This document shows positions 25,201-37,280 of a stretch of 64,000 nucleotides of DNA, piece by piece. This DNA is from Hydnum rufescens UP504 (lineage: Eukaryota; Basidiomycota; Agaricomycetes; Cantharellales; Hydnaceae), in contig MU129003.1 of the NCBI GenBank assembly GCA_014904985.1, positions 62,001 to 126,000 of the forward strand, written 5' to 3'. Numbering within the stretch: the first letter of the stretch is position 1; each line of letters begins with the position of its first letter. Both the position numbers and the translations under genes were made by a program. The notes below the pieces were generated by a model. The model worked only from the letters and a program-made list of their open reading frames with translations. It was not told the origin of the DNA and ran no database searches.

Positions 25201-25776
25201 CCAGGATAGCCTCGGATTGAGATGTACTCGCGCGATCCCGAATGTAGGACACAATGGATGCGCGTGTATCCGCACGATCCAATAGATGATCATGGAGAGA
25301 AGCAGCGAGAAGTCGGATGCGCCGGGCGGGATGGAGGCAAAGGGAAGGTAGATGATGTAACTAAAGTCAATGTGTCAAATTTGGATAAATATGGTGGCGG
25401 GGGCGTGGCTAACCCAGATCGGGATCATATCTATGGACCCAGACGATTCGTCCTTGTCACACCAGACTCTGATTTCTTCAATAGCCTTGGCCCGCGTGAC
25501 TGAATCCTTCTTCGCAAGTTTTCTGAGCAATACGACCAGATCTTTATCCAACACATGCACGAGGCCGAGTGAATCGAGTGGGTCGGGCTGCGCAGGAGCG
25601 GGCTTCGATTGCGGAATATACTGCTTAATGTGAGGTGGCGGTGTCTCGCCCTTCTTCAATTTTCCCTTCTTAGTGGAAGGGTTGATAGATGCAGGGGTAG
25701 TGTCATTGTCGCCTGCTGCTTTCTTGGCATGCTTCTTGCGTGTTGCGGATGTCGCTGAACTTTTTCCCTTCGCCAT
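19271..25776 (-). CDS. LTN1: E3 ubiquitin ligase Listerin
   Basis: RING-type E3 that ubiquitinates stalled nascent chains on 60S subunits in ribosome quality control. The start at 25776 opens MAKGKSSATSATRKKHAKKA, followed by KQYIPQ and the N-terminal block ending in RKLAKKDSVTRAKAIEEIRVW. Exon 1 splices after MIPIW (donor GTTAGC) into LHHLPSLCLHPARRIRLLAASLHDHLL. The middle is many exons of HEAT-like alpha-solenoid, the longest running within about 20917-22287. The C terminus carries SLVRTWWLECKDRQ, then MEIGLRFPPDYPL and KWRGWLF (RWD-like region). The RING, split over the last exons, shows CAICYS, CKTCKNRFHAGC and WFHTSHSSSCPLC, giving C4HC3 spacing. Last exons are 19382-19466 and 19271-19327. 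It appears intact; internal exon edges were not all checked. Confidence 0.92.
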
Positions 25777-26740
25777 TGTAGAAGAACCGTTAGGATGTGT
25801 AATAGCCCCCGGATTTTCGTAAAGCCAGGTCACTGCCCTGAAGACCAGAATGTAGAAGGAACTATTAAAGAATTAGGCTCAGGCTTTTGTCGGAAATCTT
25901 GCAGAACCCTATATAGTTTGGAATGGTGGATATGCTGGTGGATTGGGGACGCAACTTGCCGGGAAAGCCGCGGCGCCTACTTTCCTCCTCAGACTTGAGA
26001 TGCTTTGTTCACTATCTCACGGATCGGGCGGGGGATGGGCTGTTACTCGAGGGATCACGAGGATCTCTTCCTCAAATATTTTTCTCAATGGTCCATGAAG
26101 ACCAAGCAACCCGGAGCTTGCGAACGTTACCGCCGAAGAGATATCCGTTTAACTGATCTAGAGTCTGGAGTTATAGTGGCCTTCAAGGCATATTCTACTC
26201 CCTTTCGCTTCACGTTTCATACGAATGTCCGATCTCAGTGGGATCTAGTTTGGCTCCAATGTTTGGTACCTTGCATGCCGGAGATTACATCTCCAATCGC
26301 ATGGTTTGCCCTGCCCCTGGACCAGTATTGTGTACTTTTATGGATTGTTTTATCCGATGTCGGAGAATGCCTGCGTGTGCGGACATAAAATATTGAAACG
26401 ACTGCATGCGACTGCGCCCACTCGAACACCGACAGAACATACCCGGTCCCCAGTGGTTTGAGGTTTGACCCCCGATCTCCGAATTTTACGAATCGCTGCC
26501 GTTTATAGATATGATTCGGGGTTTCCAGTACACCACGGGAAGGCGAGTTCCTAGTCCCTGCCCATGGGAAGATCCCGGGAAGAGCTGTGGAAGCGAAGCA
26601 CCTCCTGAATCCTCCGGATTACCATTGTCCAACAGAGCATTGCACACTGAGTAAGTTAGAAATCATATCATTGAGGTCTAATCAAAGATGAAGTATCGAC
26701 ATACGAACTATACGAGAGGTTTCAAACGGAGCGAGTTGAC
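25777..26740. other. Spacer between LTN1 start and CTP synthase 3' end
   Basis: About 1 kb. It holds the LTN1 promoter and the 3' region of CTP synthase. Open frames on the plus strand here (for example 26005-26388) have no recognisable domain and no splice partner. On the minus strand, an open stretch at about 26478-26650 begins CNALLDNGNPEDSGGASLPQ and could be an alternative last exon of CTP synthase. Confidence 0.5.
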
Positions 26741-26750
26741 TAGGGGAAAA

Positions 26751-29482
26751 CTACCGAGTGTGATCCGAGAGTAGATCGGGATGAACGCCATTTACCTTAA
26801 CTTGCTTCTCCGATATTGCGGTGAAAAGCAAAGTTGGTTTTGGATGCGGTGATTTGTACGTCTTCTGAAGCTTGAGCTGTTCTTCTAAGACAGCGGGGTC
26901 CGATGCCGCGGCGACGAATCCCAAGAAAGGCGGCGAGGGGTTCAGTGGACGCGTGCAAAACTCGGGATGAGCTTGAAGACCGACAAAGTATGGATGGTCT
27001 ATACCACCGTAACCACCATAGTTCCACAGTGCGTCAACGGCCATTAGCGCGGATAGACGCGGGAGTTGCACACCTTGTAATTCGAAAATTTGCATCCTTT
27101 CTCCCTTATCATCTCTCCCTACGAAATTTAACCCGCTCTTCTCTAGACGCTCGATATATTGAGGTCCGACCTCGTAACGGTGGCGGTGTCGCTCCCATAT
27201 GAGTTGTTCCCCACCGTACAATTTGCGAATTTTGCTCCACGATTCCGTCCCTTCGCTAAACAAAGTGGATCGTAGACCCAGGCGCATGGTACCTCCCAAG
27301 TGCGTCTTCGAGATCTCAGGCATGTAAACGATTACGGGGCATTCCGCTTCCGGACTAAATTCTTGAGAGGTAGCAGCTACAGAAACAGAAAAAAAAAAAA
27401 TCCAAACATCAAATCATCGAACTCGGGGTGAGAAGAGAGTGCAGGGATATAGACGCACTGGTCCAACCACAAACGTTACGTGCCGATTCAATGACGGCGA
27501 TTTGAAAACCAAGACAGATACCTAGGAAAGGCCGTTTTTGCTCTCGAGCCCATTTAGCAGCTAATATCATCCCCTCTGTCCCGCGTACACCAAATCCGCC
27601 AGGAATTAAGACACCACTGCAGAAGACAGTTATTAAACCCCGTTTTGCGACTGCTATTGACAGCCATCGATGGGATTCCCGCCCATGAACGCTCACCTAG
27701 CGGCGACAAGTGCTCTCCAAGCGTCATGATACCGGACGGGGGATGTTTCAAGAGTCTCCGGTTCTAGATCGGACGAGTCCACCCACTAACATGGACAATT
27801 GTCATGTCAGCTGCTGTTTGTAGATGACACTGCATACCTGCAGAACCAGTTTGCGATGGCATCGGAATGCAGAATGTTCGAGAGATTTAACTACGCTCAT
27901 GTAAGAGTCTCTCAAGGCCGTATACTTCCCTACCAAGACAATATTCACAGGCTCATAGAGCCTTTCTTGTCTATTTTCAATGATGGCCGTGGGGCGAATG
28001 AGGTAAGCATATCCGTGACTGAGACACCTACGTACCCTTGAGTAAGAGCCTTCCATCGTGATTGCAAACTCTCCCCATTCTCCACAAGAGGGCGTGAGAT
28101 AGATATCATGTTAAGGTCGAGACGCTTTTGTAGGAACTCGATAATCCCTTGGGATTTCAATAGCAGCGGGACATGATAGACCGATGAGACGTCGTGGACG
28201 CTAAGGACCTGATCCTTCCCCACGTGGCAGAACATTGAAACCTTCGCCTTGGTAGGGCCATCTAGCGGATCCTTCCCCTGGACTCGACAGGCAATCTAAT
28301 ACAACCATGATTACAGGGGAACAAGGGAAGCAAAAGGTTAATGAGAGATTTACCAAATCCGGCAGTAATCCCAATCCTCGTAGATCACGGACGGTCGTTT
28401 GAGTGGGTTTCGTCTTTTGTTCTCCATGCATGTTGACCACGAGGGAGACGTGTATGAGGGCGAAATTTTCATGCCCCACCCGAAACTGAAACTGTCGCAT
28501 CGCCTCTATAAATGGCGCGGACTCAATGTCTCCGACAGTCCCTCCGAGCTACCGGTGACAAGAATGGTAGAGAAGACGGGGTTGGGTGTGTGAGGGTTCC
28601 ATACATTCATAAAATTCAGCGGGGAGGGGACTTTACACATACCTCAACTATGCAAACATCCGGCTCTTCGCCCGTATCATCGACAGGGACCTTCGATACA
28701 CGTTCGATCCAGTCTTGGATCGCGTTGGTGATATGCGGGACAATCTGAACACCCAAAGGGATCTACCATCAAGTCACAGGGTCGAACGTGCGATAGAGTC
28801 TTGCCTGCACGGTCTTTCCTAAGTAATCCCCGCGACGCTACCAAACACAAAGGATAACGGATAATGTGAACACCCAATCCCATATGTGAAGACACGCGTC
28901 TGAAGAGATGGGAAGATTCATAAACCACGGACCTCCTTCTCAATGACTTCGCGATAAATCTTTCCAGTGGTAATGTTGTTGTCTCGGGATAGAGTAACAT
29001 CTAAATATCGCTCATAATTCCCGAGGTCGAGGTCTACTTCGCCACCATCATTTAAGACATAAACTTCACCTGAGACGCGTCAATGTTTCAGAAATGACAC
29101 TGCCGTAGACATGAGAAGGAGCTGAGCAGTGGGAGTGCATGAAACTGCGCCCACAGAAACACGCAAAACCGAATGGAGGGGTGGAACAAACGCACCGTGC
29201 TCGGTCGGCGCCATCGTTCCAGCATCAATATTCATGTATGGGTCAATCTTGATAGCAGTAACCTTGAGGCCCGTAGTCTTGAGCAAGAGCCCCGTAGACG
29301 AGGCTGGACACATTCCCAATTTCAAAATAAAAAAAAACAGTTCAGATCGAAAGTTCTTGCAGGACACGAGAAAGAAGAACCATCCGTCGCGTTCCACCAG
29401 AATAACAGGAAAAAAACGAACCTATGACTCCTTTACCAATTCCGCTGATGACACCGCCAGATACGAGTATGTACTTGGTCAT
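26751..29482 (-). CDS. URA7: CTP synthase (glutamine-hydrolysing)
   Basis: Converts UTP to CTP using ATP and glutamine, the last step of de novo pyrimidine nucleotide synthesis. The start [20 protein letters not shown] is the canonical N terminus with the P-loop. Following exons give [35 protein letters not shown] and [17 protein letters not shown], then [13 protein letters not shown] and [17 protein letters not shown]. The glutamine amidotransferase half has [24 protein letters not shown], the nucleophile loop [10 protein letters not shown] (Cys) and the pair His-Pro-Glu in GLQAHPEF. The usual GICLGMQ is GICLGFQ here. The 75-base intron at 26999-27073 has no in-frame stop and a length divisible by three. 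The C terminus is uncertain: the frame ends at 26751, but a GT donor just before it could join a further exon. Confidence 0.92.
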
Positions 29483-30130
29483 TGTTAAAGACAACCTGCT
29501 ATATCGACGAGAGTCCCTTTTTTAAAGAGTTCCGTGTGTTGCTTGATACAGCGATGGGACTCTTATGGAGACTTATGGAGAGTGAAGAAGAAAGCGAGAG
29601 GGAGGCGGGCCAAAAAAAAAGGGAGCAGGAACCTTGGAAACGGATGCGAAGGGAATCTCCGAGGGCTCAACTGAATTGAGTCGAGTCGAGTTTGAGTCCT
29701 TTTTTCTCACTAATTACGATACATTTGGGCACTTTTTCGCTGCAGGAATGCATTCAAATGATACAAGCCGATAAGTCGTGAGACTTTCTTTTAAAAGTTC
29801 CGAAAAGGAGTCCCAAGCCATTCATGGTATCGGGCCAAATTTCGATGGTAGTACAGGCAGCATAGAACGGCTCGAGGCATCCAAGCGAATGATACAGCAA
29901 AGGAAAAATAAGCCGTAGGAGACGTAAGACCAGTTGTGTGGGGGAGGAATACGAGAGGTTTTGTTTGGCATAGATAATGCAAAAGAGAGGGTGGAATGAA
30001 GGCAAGATGGAGGAAGAAGAACGTGCAACCACCTCGAGAGTAGAGGAGGGTGAGGATGAAAACACTAAAGGAAAAAGGGAACTTATAACTGAAAGCCGGA
30101 AGGGAGAATCCCGATGCCAAGAGTCCATTC
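29483..30130. other. Spacer upstream of CTP synthase
   Basis: About 650 bases between the CTP synthase start and the 3' end of the bHLH gene. It contains A- and G-rich runs (29580-29640 and 29980-30060). I see no coding signal beyond short frames. It should include the CTP synthase promoter and the bHLH 3' UTR. Confidence 0.5.
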
Positions 30131-32258
30131 TTACCGCTCATCCATCCGGATACCACCACTCTCGTCGTCCCCTTCGCTCAGTGCGCTTACGTCGAAATCG
30201 CCAAAAGTGGAGGGGTGATGTTGCTGGAATCTAGCCTGACTACGGACTTTGTTCCTTCCACGTTCTTCTTCGGCTTCCCCATCATCGTCCTCGTCAAGAT
30301 CTGAGCCATTGGAACCCGACCCACCGGCGGAAGGAGAGCCATCCATCTGACTCCGGCTATCGAGCTGAGACTGACTTGTAGACTGCCGACGGCCAGAAGT
30401 CTGTGGTAACGGCGAATGACCGTTGAATTCAGCACTCTGAGAGGAATTTCCATGCGTGTGTGGGGAATTCTCCTCTTTGACAGAGAGCGTGCCAAGGTTC
30501 GCGTCGAAACCATCTTCATTCCCAGCCCCAGTCCCGAGGGCACCGAAGTCTAGATAGTGCGAGGCTAGACTAAACTGATTGCTCGAGCCGGGTGAATCGG
30601 AAGAAAGTTGCATCATTCCGTTGCCGTTGTGGTGGGAGAACCCATCTATAGGGCGGTTTTGAGGTGGGGAGCTTCGAGACCGGTAGTGCTGAAGTTCCTC
30701 TTCAAGCTCGCGATTTCGTGTAGACTGTGCTCTAACCAACTGCTGTAGATATCTGGGTGCACCAATCAGTGTCACGAGGTTACTAACGCCGGAAACATTG
30801 CTCGCGAACCTGATATAGTCTACGCTCTTTCGCAGAATGATTCCCTTATTAGCCTTGAGAGCAGCGCCACCCAAGCTTCCCTCTTCGTCCTGATTCCCAC
30901 TCCCAGACCCGGCTGCAGGCAAGGCCTGGGGTCCATCGCCATTTAATTCGCCACCGAATTCGGAAGAAAAGGGGGCAATGGTCGAAGATCCTCCAGTGGG
31001 ACCTCCTGCTTGATCGACGAGAAGGCAATCTGGAATAAGAGTAGAGAGCTCTGTTATCTTCTCGTTAATATTATCTCTCCTCCGTCGCTCGACTGCATTA
31101 TGGGACTCGCGCCTCCGACGACGTTTTTCGTTGAGGAGAGCGGCTCTGCTTGGGGAAACCGGTGTCGAGGGGCATCAGCGAGATAGAACATGTCTGAGCT
31201 ATTTATGGAAGGCAGACTGACTGCTTTGATGCGGCATCATCTTTACCATTCTGGGCACCAGATTTATCATCGCCCACAAGTCCCGACATTGGCAGACTCT
31301 GGGAAGGGGCAAAGGGAGGAGGGAAGCCTCCTCCGGTCGGGTCGGGCAAAGAGAAGGTAGTTTGTTGGGAGCTCGGACTGAACATCCACGAAGTAGCTGG
31401 AGAAGGCGGCGGTGGGGAGTGGATGTCGGGGATTACAATAGCCATGCCAGGGGACGGGTTGGCACCCGCCACTCCGGATGAAGAACCTGGAGGAGAAGGA
31501 GATGATATGCTGGTGGTGCGCTTCTTTCCTACCCGTGACCTACCGGCCGTTGGCGGCGGTCGGACAGCAGAAGTCGCTGTGCGGGAGCGAGAGCGAGAGC
31601 GAGATTGACTGTGGACGACGGTGGACGGGGTGCGATTCCCGGGAGGCGAAAATGGAGAAGATGGATAAGCGAGATCGGAGGAAGATGGGGACGCTGTGCG
31701 GATGTTATTTAGATGGGGAAGGATAGGAGGGTGTGCAGTAGAATTGTAGGAATGATGCCTGTAGTCTGCAACGGCGTGATTTAAGGGGGGATCACCAAAG
31801 AAGTTGTGCTGAACAGGAGATTCAGTGCCGAGGCCACTGTCCGGGGTTCCGCGAAAGTTGTTGAGATGGGAAGGGAAAGATGAGATGTCAAAAAGGTGTT
31901 GCGGTTGTTGGTTCTGGGATTGAGGCTGGGGTGTAGAGAAATCGACGGAGCTTGCAGGCGTATGATGATGGCGGGGATTATGTAGTTGGCGGTTGTGATC
32001 TTCTGGGGGATCCGTGGCCATCATCGAAGCCAGGGTCTCGGAGAAATCCAGAGAGTTGCTATCGTTGAACTTTTTGAAAGCGTTGGGAAAGATGTGAGAG
32101 CCGTGAAAGAAGACATTCTGTGGATCGAATGGGGTATTTGGGGATGGCGGGGCGTTGAGGGAAGGAGAAGAGTTGGGAATCTGGAAGCCTTCCTGTCGTA
32201 TCTTGGAGGTGGAAGACGCCAGGGGGGGGCCCTGATGTTGAACGTAGAACGCAGACAT
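30131..32258 (-). CDS. bHLH transcription factor, RTG3/USF-like
   Basis: Nuclear DNA-binding regulator. Exons 31222-32258, 30810-31145 and 30131-30752 join in phase to about 664 residues. Residues 1-345 are Pro/Ser/Asn/Gln-rich, disordered and activation-domain-like, with a short RSRSRSR run. The basic region RRRRRESHNAVERRRRDNINEKI follows, with the His, Glu and Arg of E-box (CACGTG) readers. The loop between the helices is long, about 60 residues and rich in Gly/Ser. Helix 2 is NKGIILRKSVDYIRYLQQL, and then a leucine-zipper-like stretch (RNRELEEELQHYR). The tail is acidic (LDEDDDGEAEEERG). Helix 2 resembles yeast Rtg3 and the USF/MITF class. The exact orthologue is not known. The last codon is followed by GGTAAG, so an extra 3' exon is possible. 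Confidence 0.88.
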
Positions 32259-35200
32259 TGGAGGGAGGAGGAAGGGGGGAAGGAAGAGGAAGGATTCCTT
32301 TCGGAATTAAACTCAGAGAATACCCGGAAAGCTCCATCAACCCCGCATTGTATTTTTGAAATTCATTTTTTTTATCTCCGTGCTTCCGGAGAGGGCGATA
32401 TAGAATGAGAGATAAAATTACGATAAGGGGAGAAAAACATACAAGAGGTGGAGGTGTATAGCTAGCTACGTGGGTGATTAACCTCTGGCAAAACACTCAA
32501 TCACGGCCCTTCATCCAATAGGTAAAATGCATGAAATCATCCGGAAGGATTACAACTCACAGAAGTGAGAGAGAAAACATTCGGAAAGGACGGAGGAATC
32601 CCTTTAGCTGATGGCCAGTGTGTGGGGGGGATGAGATGTGGAGGCGGGGTCGACGACTGCTTAATTAAGCCAAGACCACATACTTTCCTCCTTGATCTAA
32701 CTCCAGATGCGGAACGACCACAGAAACACAACCAGGAACGCACCGATTTCGAGATATGACCGGTTGCGACACGATTTCTTCGGCAACAAGTCGTCTCCTG
32801 ATTTACCCCTGATTATACACATGGAGCATCCCGTACTTACTAGTCCAGAGACCAGATCTTGAGGGTGGCACCCATAGCGAGGTGGATGTGGGAAAAAGGG
32901 GGGAAGAAAAAACCCGATACATTTCACCAAAATCGATGGCAAAACATACCGGAGTTTAATCGGATAAATTGTGGCTATGGGCCGGAAACGTACGGGTATT
33001 CGGGCATTACCCCCAATAGCGGTCATTATAAATAGCCATCTCGTAAGGGCGAAATCCCCCGTGCGAAGCGCCTTCCATTGAGCAGGCTCACCTAGACACC
33101 CATCTCGAGGCCCCTGAGACGCCACAAAGCCACCATAACTTAATATTGCCGACGAGTCTGATGATAGAACTCGACAAGCGCCGAACGATGGGGCCAATTA
33201 AACCACAACGCAGGTCCGACCTCGACATGAAATTAGCTGTAAAATAACAGTAGGAAGAGAGAGAGAGACCCGAGACTGGAACTGATATTTCACCCACAAG
33301 CGCTCACGCACGCAGGCACAGACAAATCAAAGTCCCCTAGGCGATACATATTGAGACGGAAGTATTGGATGCCGCGGAGATGATCCTGTCGCATCACCAT
33401 CACCATTGGCGCTAGGGGCTGGTGCACCACTCTTGACGAAGGCTGCAGCGATGGCTTACCCCCTAGATAGTTTGCACGAATAATACTGATCCAATGAGGC
33501 AGGTGTATTTGTTAAATATCCTGAGGCGATCAGCACAAATTGATCGGCGGAAATCCAAGTTGGATCCAAGTTCAGAGGGTACCACTTGGCTTGAATGACT
33601 GGCGATGTGGGGAGTGGGTGGGTGATGGAGGGGGGGGATAGTTCGCACCTCTATCTTTGCCCTATATATACTGTCACTTGTGTGAGGACGTCGTAAAGGT
33701 CATATGTGCCTTCTCATGGGATCCACATTCCTATCGGACGCTGGCCCATGACTACAAATATGGATGGCTTGGATAGTGTGGGACTCACTCATCCGTGTCT
33801 TGGCTTGCCAACACGAGAACGGGCTTACTCCGCTGTTCGATGCGACGATAAACAGTGCTCAATCATCTACACTATTCCAAATACAGTCTCATCCTCACCG
33901 GGCCGCAATCATGAAAAGCTTGCAAGCGAGGTCAATCTTGGCGCCGGAAATTTGTTGCCAGCGCATAATCCATCGTTCATTCTCACACACCCCCCAAGTA
34001 GGATCCCTATTGCGCCCCCTCGCGTACCGGGTTCTCCCACTACAGGGTACTGCAGGGACTCTTCCCCCAAGGGTGGTGATTCGGGGTTGTGCTTTCCTGG
34101 GAGTTGCCGGTGGATCATTTCCTATGTCTGGATTACCCCATCCACAGGGATGAGCTCTTCCTTCATGGCTCCGAAGCAAGCCATTCGCCGACGCGTACTG
34201 CGCCACCTGAAGGATGCATACGCGATGATTCTCCAATAGGTTCCAGCTCCGGACTTGCTGGGCTCGACATCGGACCCAGTAGTTCTTGTGATGCCAGACC
34301 GTCAGGAATCCCTTGAAAAAGGGCGACTCAAACTTTCTGTCTTTCGCCATGTTAGTTCGGGCTGCAATAATCAGTCGAGCGGTAAGTTCCCCGATGGGGA
34401 TGAGCGTCGTAAACGTATAGGGCCTGTAATTTCACCTGGAGCTGATTTCGCCTGGGCACACGATCATCACGGTTGTCCCCGGATGGACCATCATCCAGGC
34501 TCCATTCTCTTTAATTCGATCTCTCCAGATCTAGAGCTGTTCCTATGAGATGGCATTTTCTCAGCGATTCATCCTCTGATGTTCTTCTGTTCCCTGCCAC
34601 GAAGCATATGTCCAAATGTGTCTGGACAGATGCTTGGCATGGCAGCTGGCAGGGCGGCATTGCGGCAGGCCATCCCGGCGACCGCATCCCTAACAACATC
34701 CCGTAGCGCCGGGATATCTAAGCTCCAGTTTCGTCCGAGTAATTCCTACGCGGTTTCTCCGTGGGATTGTGCCCTGGTGGGATCATTTAGGCTAATTTTG
34801 ATGCTTCAGGGCTGCTCTGGTGTACAGTTAGATGGGGACAATGGGATAATCAGAGATTATATTCCTCTATGCGTCACTGGGACAGATGGAAGCTACATGT
34901 AGGTGCAACCAAGTCTATCCTGCAGTATGGTGGGGGAGGGCCCTGCAGGGCCTGGGGCTGGGAACATGGTGCAAACAAGGGAGAATCTTCCTGGGGGCGC
35001 TGTCCGGACAACGTCTGGATATCGGAGACCTGTACCGCGTATATTCCCATCATTATTTACGTTATGGAGTGAACTTTGGTCCCCCCTTTGGGCGCGTTCG
35101 TTTCCTGTGCTCCATCGGTATTTGCCATCTCATTACATTAGGCGCCCAGAAAAAAAAAAAACAACTCTCCATGATATCTCCGCAGCACACAGTGCCCCGA

Positions 35201-35359
35201 AGAACGTTCTGCCGCTGTGAGGCCGGGCATTGCCGAGGCGCGGCAAGCAGATCGTGTCAAGTGCCATATATCACGTGATGTGATATTTGGTGGTTGATGA
35301 CTCTGGTTCGCAACCTTGTTCGAATTCCAAGAATTTCTCGTTCATTCCAAGTACGAAAT
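32259..35359. other. Long spacer between divergent bHLH and SHMT genes
   Basis: About 3.1 kb. It must hold both promoters. Frames at 33700-34350 (both strands) and 34579-34902 have no family I recognise and their starts lack good context. A TATATATA-like word occurs near 33662, and pyrimidine tracts precede both genes. A CACGTG palindrome lies at the SHMT end. A small unrecognised gene near 33.7-34.9 kb cannot be excluded. Confidence 0.4.
35270..35279. promoter_or_regulatory. E-box palindrome ATCACGTGAT upstream of SHMT
   Basis: A perfect 10-base palindrome containing CACGTG, 81 bases before the SHMT ATG. In fungi such sites are bound by bHLH factors of the Cbf1/Rtg/USF type. The nearest gene on the other side of the spacer codes for a bHLH protein. 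Binding is inferred. Confidence 0.5.
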
Positions 35360-37280
35360 ATGTCCATACCATCCGATTTTGTAAGTATTCCAACGTACCC
35401 CTCTTTCTCTTCTCCTTCCCTGTCTCACATCCTTTTTTCTTTTTTTTTTCTTTTTCGGGTAGAATAAAACCCTCTACGCTCCCCTAGCGGAAATTGATTC
35501 TGAAGTCTACAGTCTCATCCAAAAGGAGACATGGAGACAGTTCTCTGGTTTGGAACTCATCGCTTCAGAAGTCAGTTTTTTCATGCCTATCAGAGCTATG
35601 CGTTACTGAAATCCAGCCTCGAAAAAAACCTGCCATCGTGTAGAACTTGACCAGCCGTGCTGCGATGGAAGCCAATGGCTCTATCTTGACCAACAAGTAC
35701 TCTGAGGGTCTTCCTGGTGCTCGTTATTACGGAGGAAATGAGCACATCGATGTCCTCGAGATCCTCTGCCAAAAACGCGCTTTGGAAGCATTTAGCCTCG
35801 ATCCTTCTATTTGGGGTGTCAATGTTCAGCCGTACTCTGGATCTGTACGTCCTAGCGATCATCTCCGACAATAATATCTCAACTTTTTTTTTCCGCTCAT
35901 AGACGGCCAACTTTGCTGCATTCACTGCCCTCATCGAACCCCAGGACCGAATCATGGGCCTTGGCCTCCCAGACGGTGGTCATCTTACCCACGGATATTA
36001 CACTGCCAAGAAGAAAATCTCGGCTTCCTCTATATACTTCCAATCCTTCCCGTACAGCCTTGACCCCGCCACACAACTCATCGACTATGTCAACCTTCAA
36101 AAAACCGCCCAATTGTTCAAGCCGCGCCTGATCATTTGCGGTGCTTCCGCATATCCTCGCGATTGGGAGTATAAAACTCTCCGGACCATTGCCGATGAAC
36201 AGGGTGCATACCTCTTGGCGGATATTGCTCACACAAGCGGACTCGTCGCCGCTGGCGAACTTTCCAATCCATTCGACTACTGTGATGTCGTCACCACAAC
36301 AACGTATGTGTTCTCTGTCTATCATTTCGCCAAACTGTCGCCTTAAAAAAGTCGAACAATTTCCCTTCTCCCGGAATTATCATTATAGCCACAAGACCCT
36401 TCGTGGGCCTCGTGCTGGGCTGATTTTCTTCCGAAAGGACCGCAAGGGGTCCGAGGATATGGAGAATCGCGTGAACATGGCCGTTTTCCCCGCGTGCCAG
36501 GGTGGTCCCCATAACAACGTGCGTCTCTCATAACCCCTCGTCGACATTTTCCTGTATCCTCACTTGACGTTATTGAATTCGGGTGGCAGACCATCGCCGC
36601 TATTGCCGTTTCGTTGAAACTGGCCGCTCAGCCCGAGTTCAAGACGTATGCCAAGCAGGTCGTCACTAATGCTCGAGTACTGGCCTCTGGACTCATCCAG
36701 CATCAATACAAACTCCAAACTAACGGGACCGACAATCACTTGATCCTGTGGGATCTGCGACCCCTTAAGCTCACGGGAAGTAAGGTCGAGAAAATCTGTG
36801 ATGCGGTTGGGATAACTATCAATAGTACGTCCTTCGTCCTCTGTAGTGATGGTATACTATTGATCCATCTTCATCACATCTTTTGCAGAAAATGCGGTCT
36901 CTGGTGATGGTTAGTTCATATGGTTGCCCACAATGAAGTCGTCTCGTTGAATGCGCGTTATTCTAGCCTCTGCGCAAGCTCCTGGTGGCATCCGTCTTGG
37001 CACTTCTGCTCTAACATCTCGATCGATGGTGGAGGACGACATCAAGATCGTAGCAGACCTGCTGCACCGCGCAGTCCAACTATCGGTGCAGGTACAGAAA
37101 GAGGCCGGTTCCAAGTTGCTCAAGGACTTTGTACGGGTGGCCACCACTGGAGAGGGCGAGGGCGCAAAGGCTGTGCGTGTGCTGCGCCATGACGTCCGCA
37201 CGTTTGCGCGCAAGTTCCCCCTCCCGGGCTTGGACGTGACCACACTGGTCAAGCCTGATGGCCTCGAAGAGGATGATTAG
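35360..37280 (+). CDS. SHM2: Serine hydroxymethyltransferase, cytosolic form
   Basis: PLP enzyme that interconverts serine and glycine while charging tetrahydrofolate with a one-carbon unit. The start MSIPSDF splices (GTAAGT donor) to [19 protein letters not shown]. Conserved parts include [73 protein letters not shown] and the PLP-lysine motif [14 protein letters not shown]. An intron ends exactly before the codons for His and the catalytic Lys. The last exons give [30 protein letters not shown] and [14 protein letters not shown], and end LEEDD. Length is about 480 residues. No mitochondrial presequence is visible, which favours the cytosolic isoform. Confidence 0.94.

Noticed and set aside
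25375..25440. Early stop after the first LTN1 exon
   Set aside because: A GTTAGC donor after MIPIW and a TTTAG acceptor join it to the next Listerin block.
33895..34350. 151-codon minus-strand frame with an ATG
   Set aside because: No recognisable domain, unusual composition and no splice partners. Kept only as part of the spacer description.
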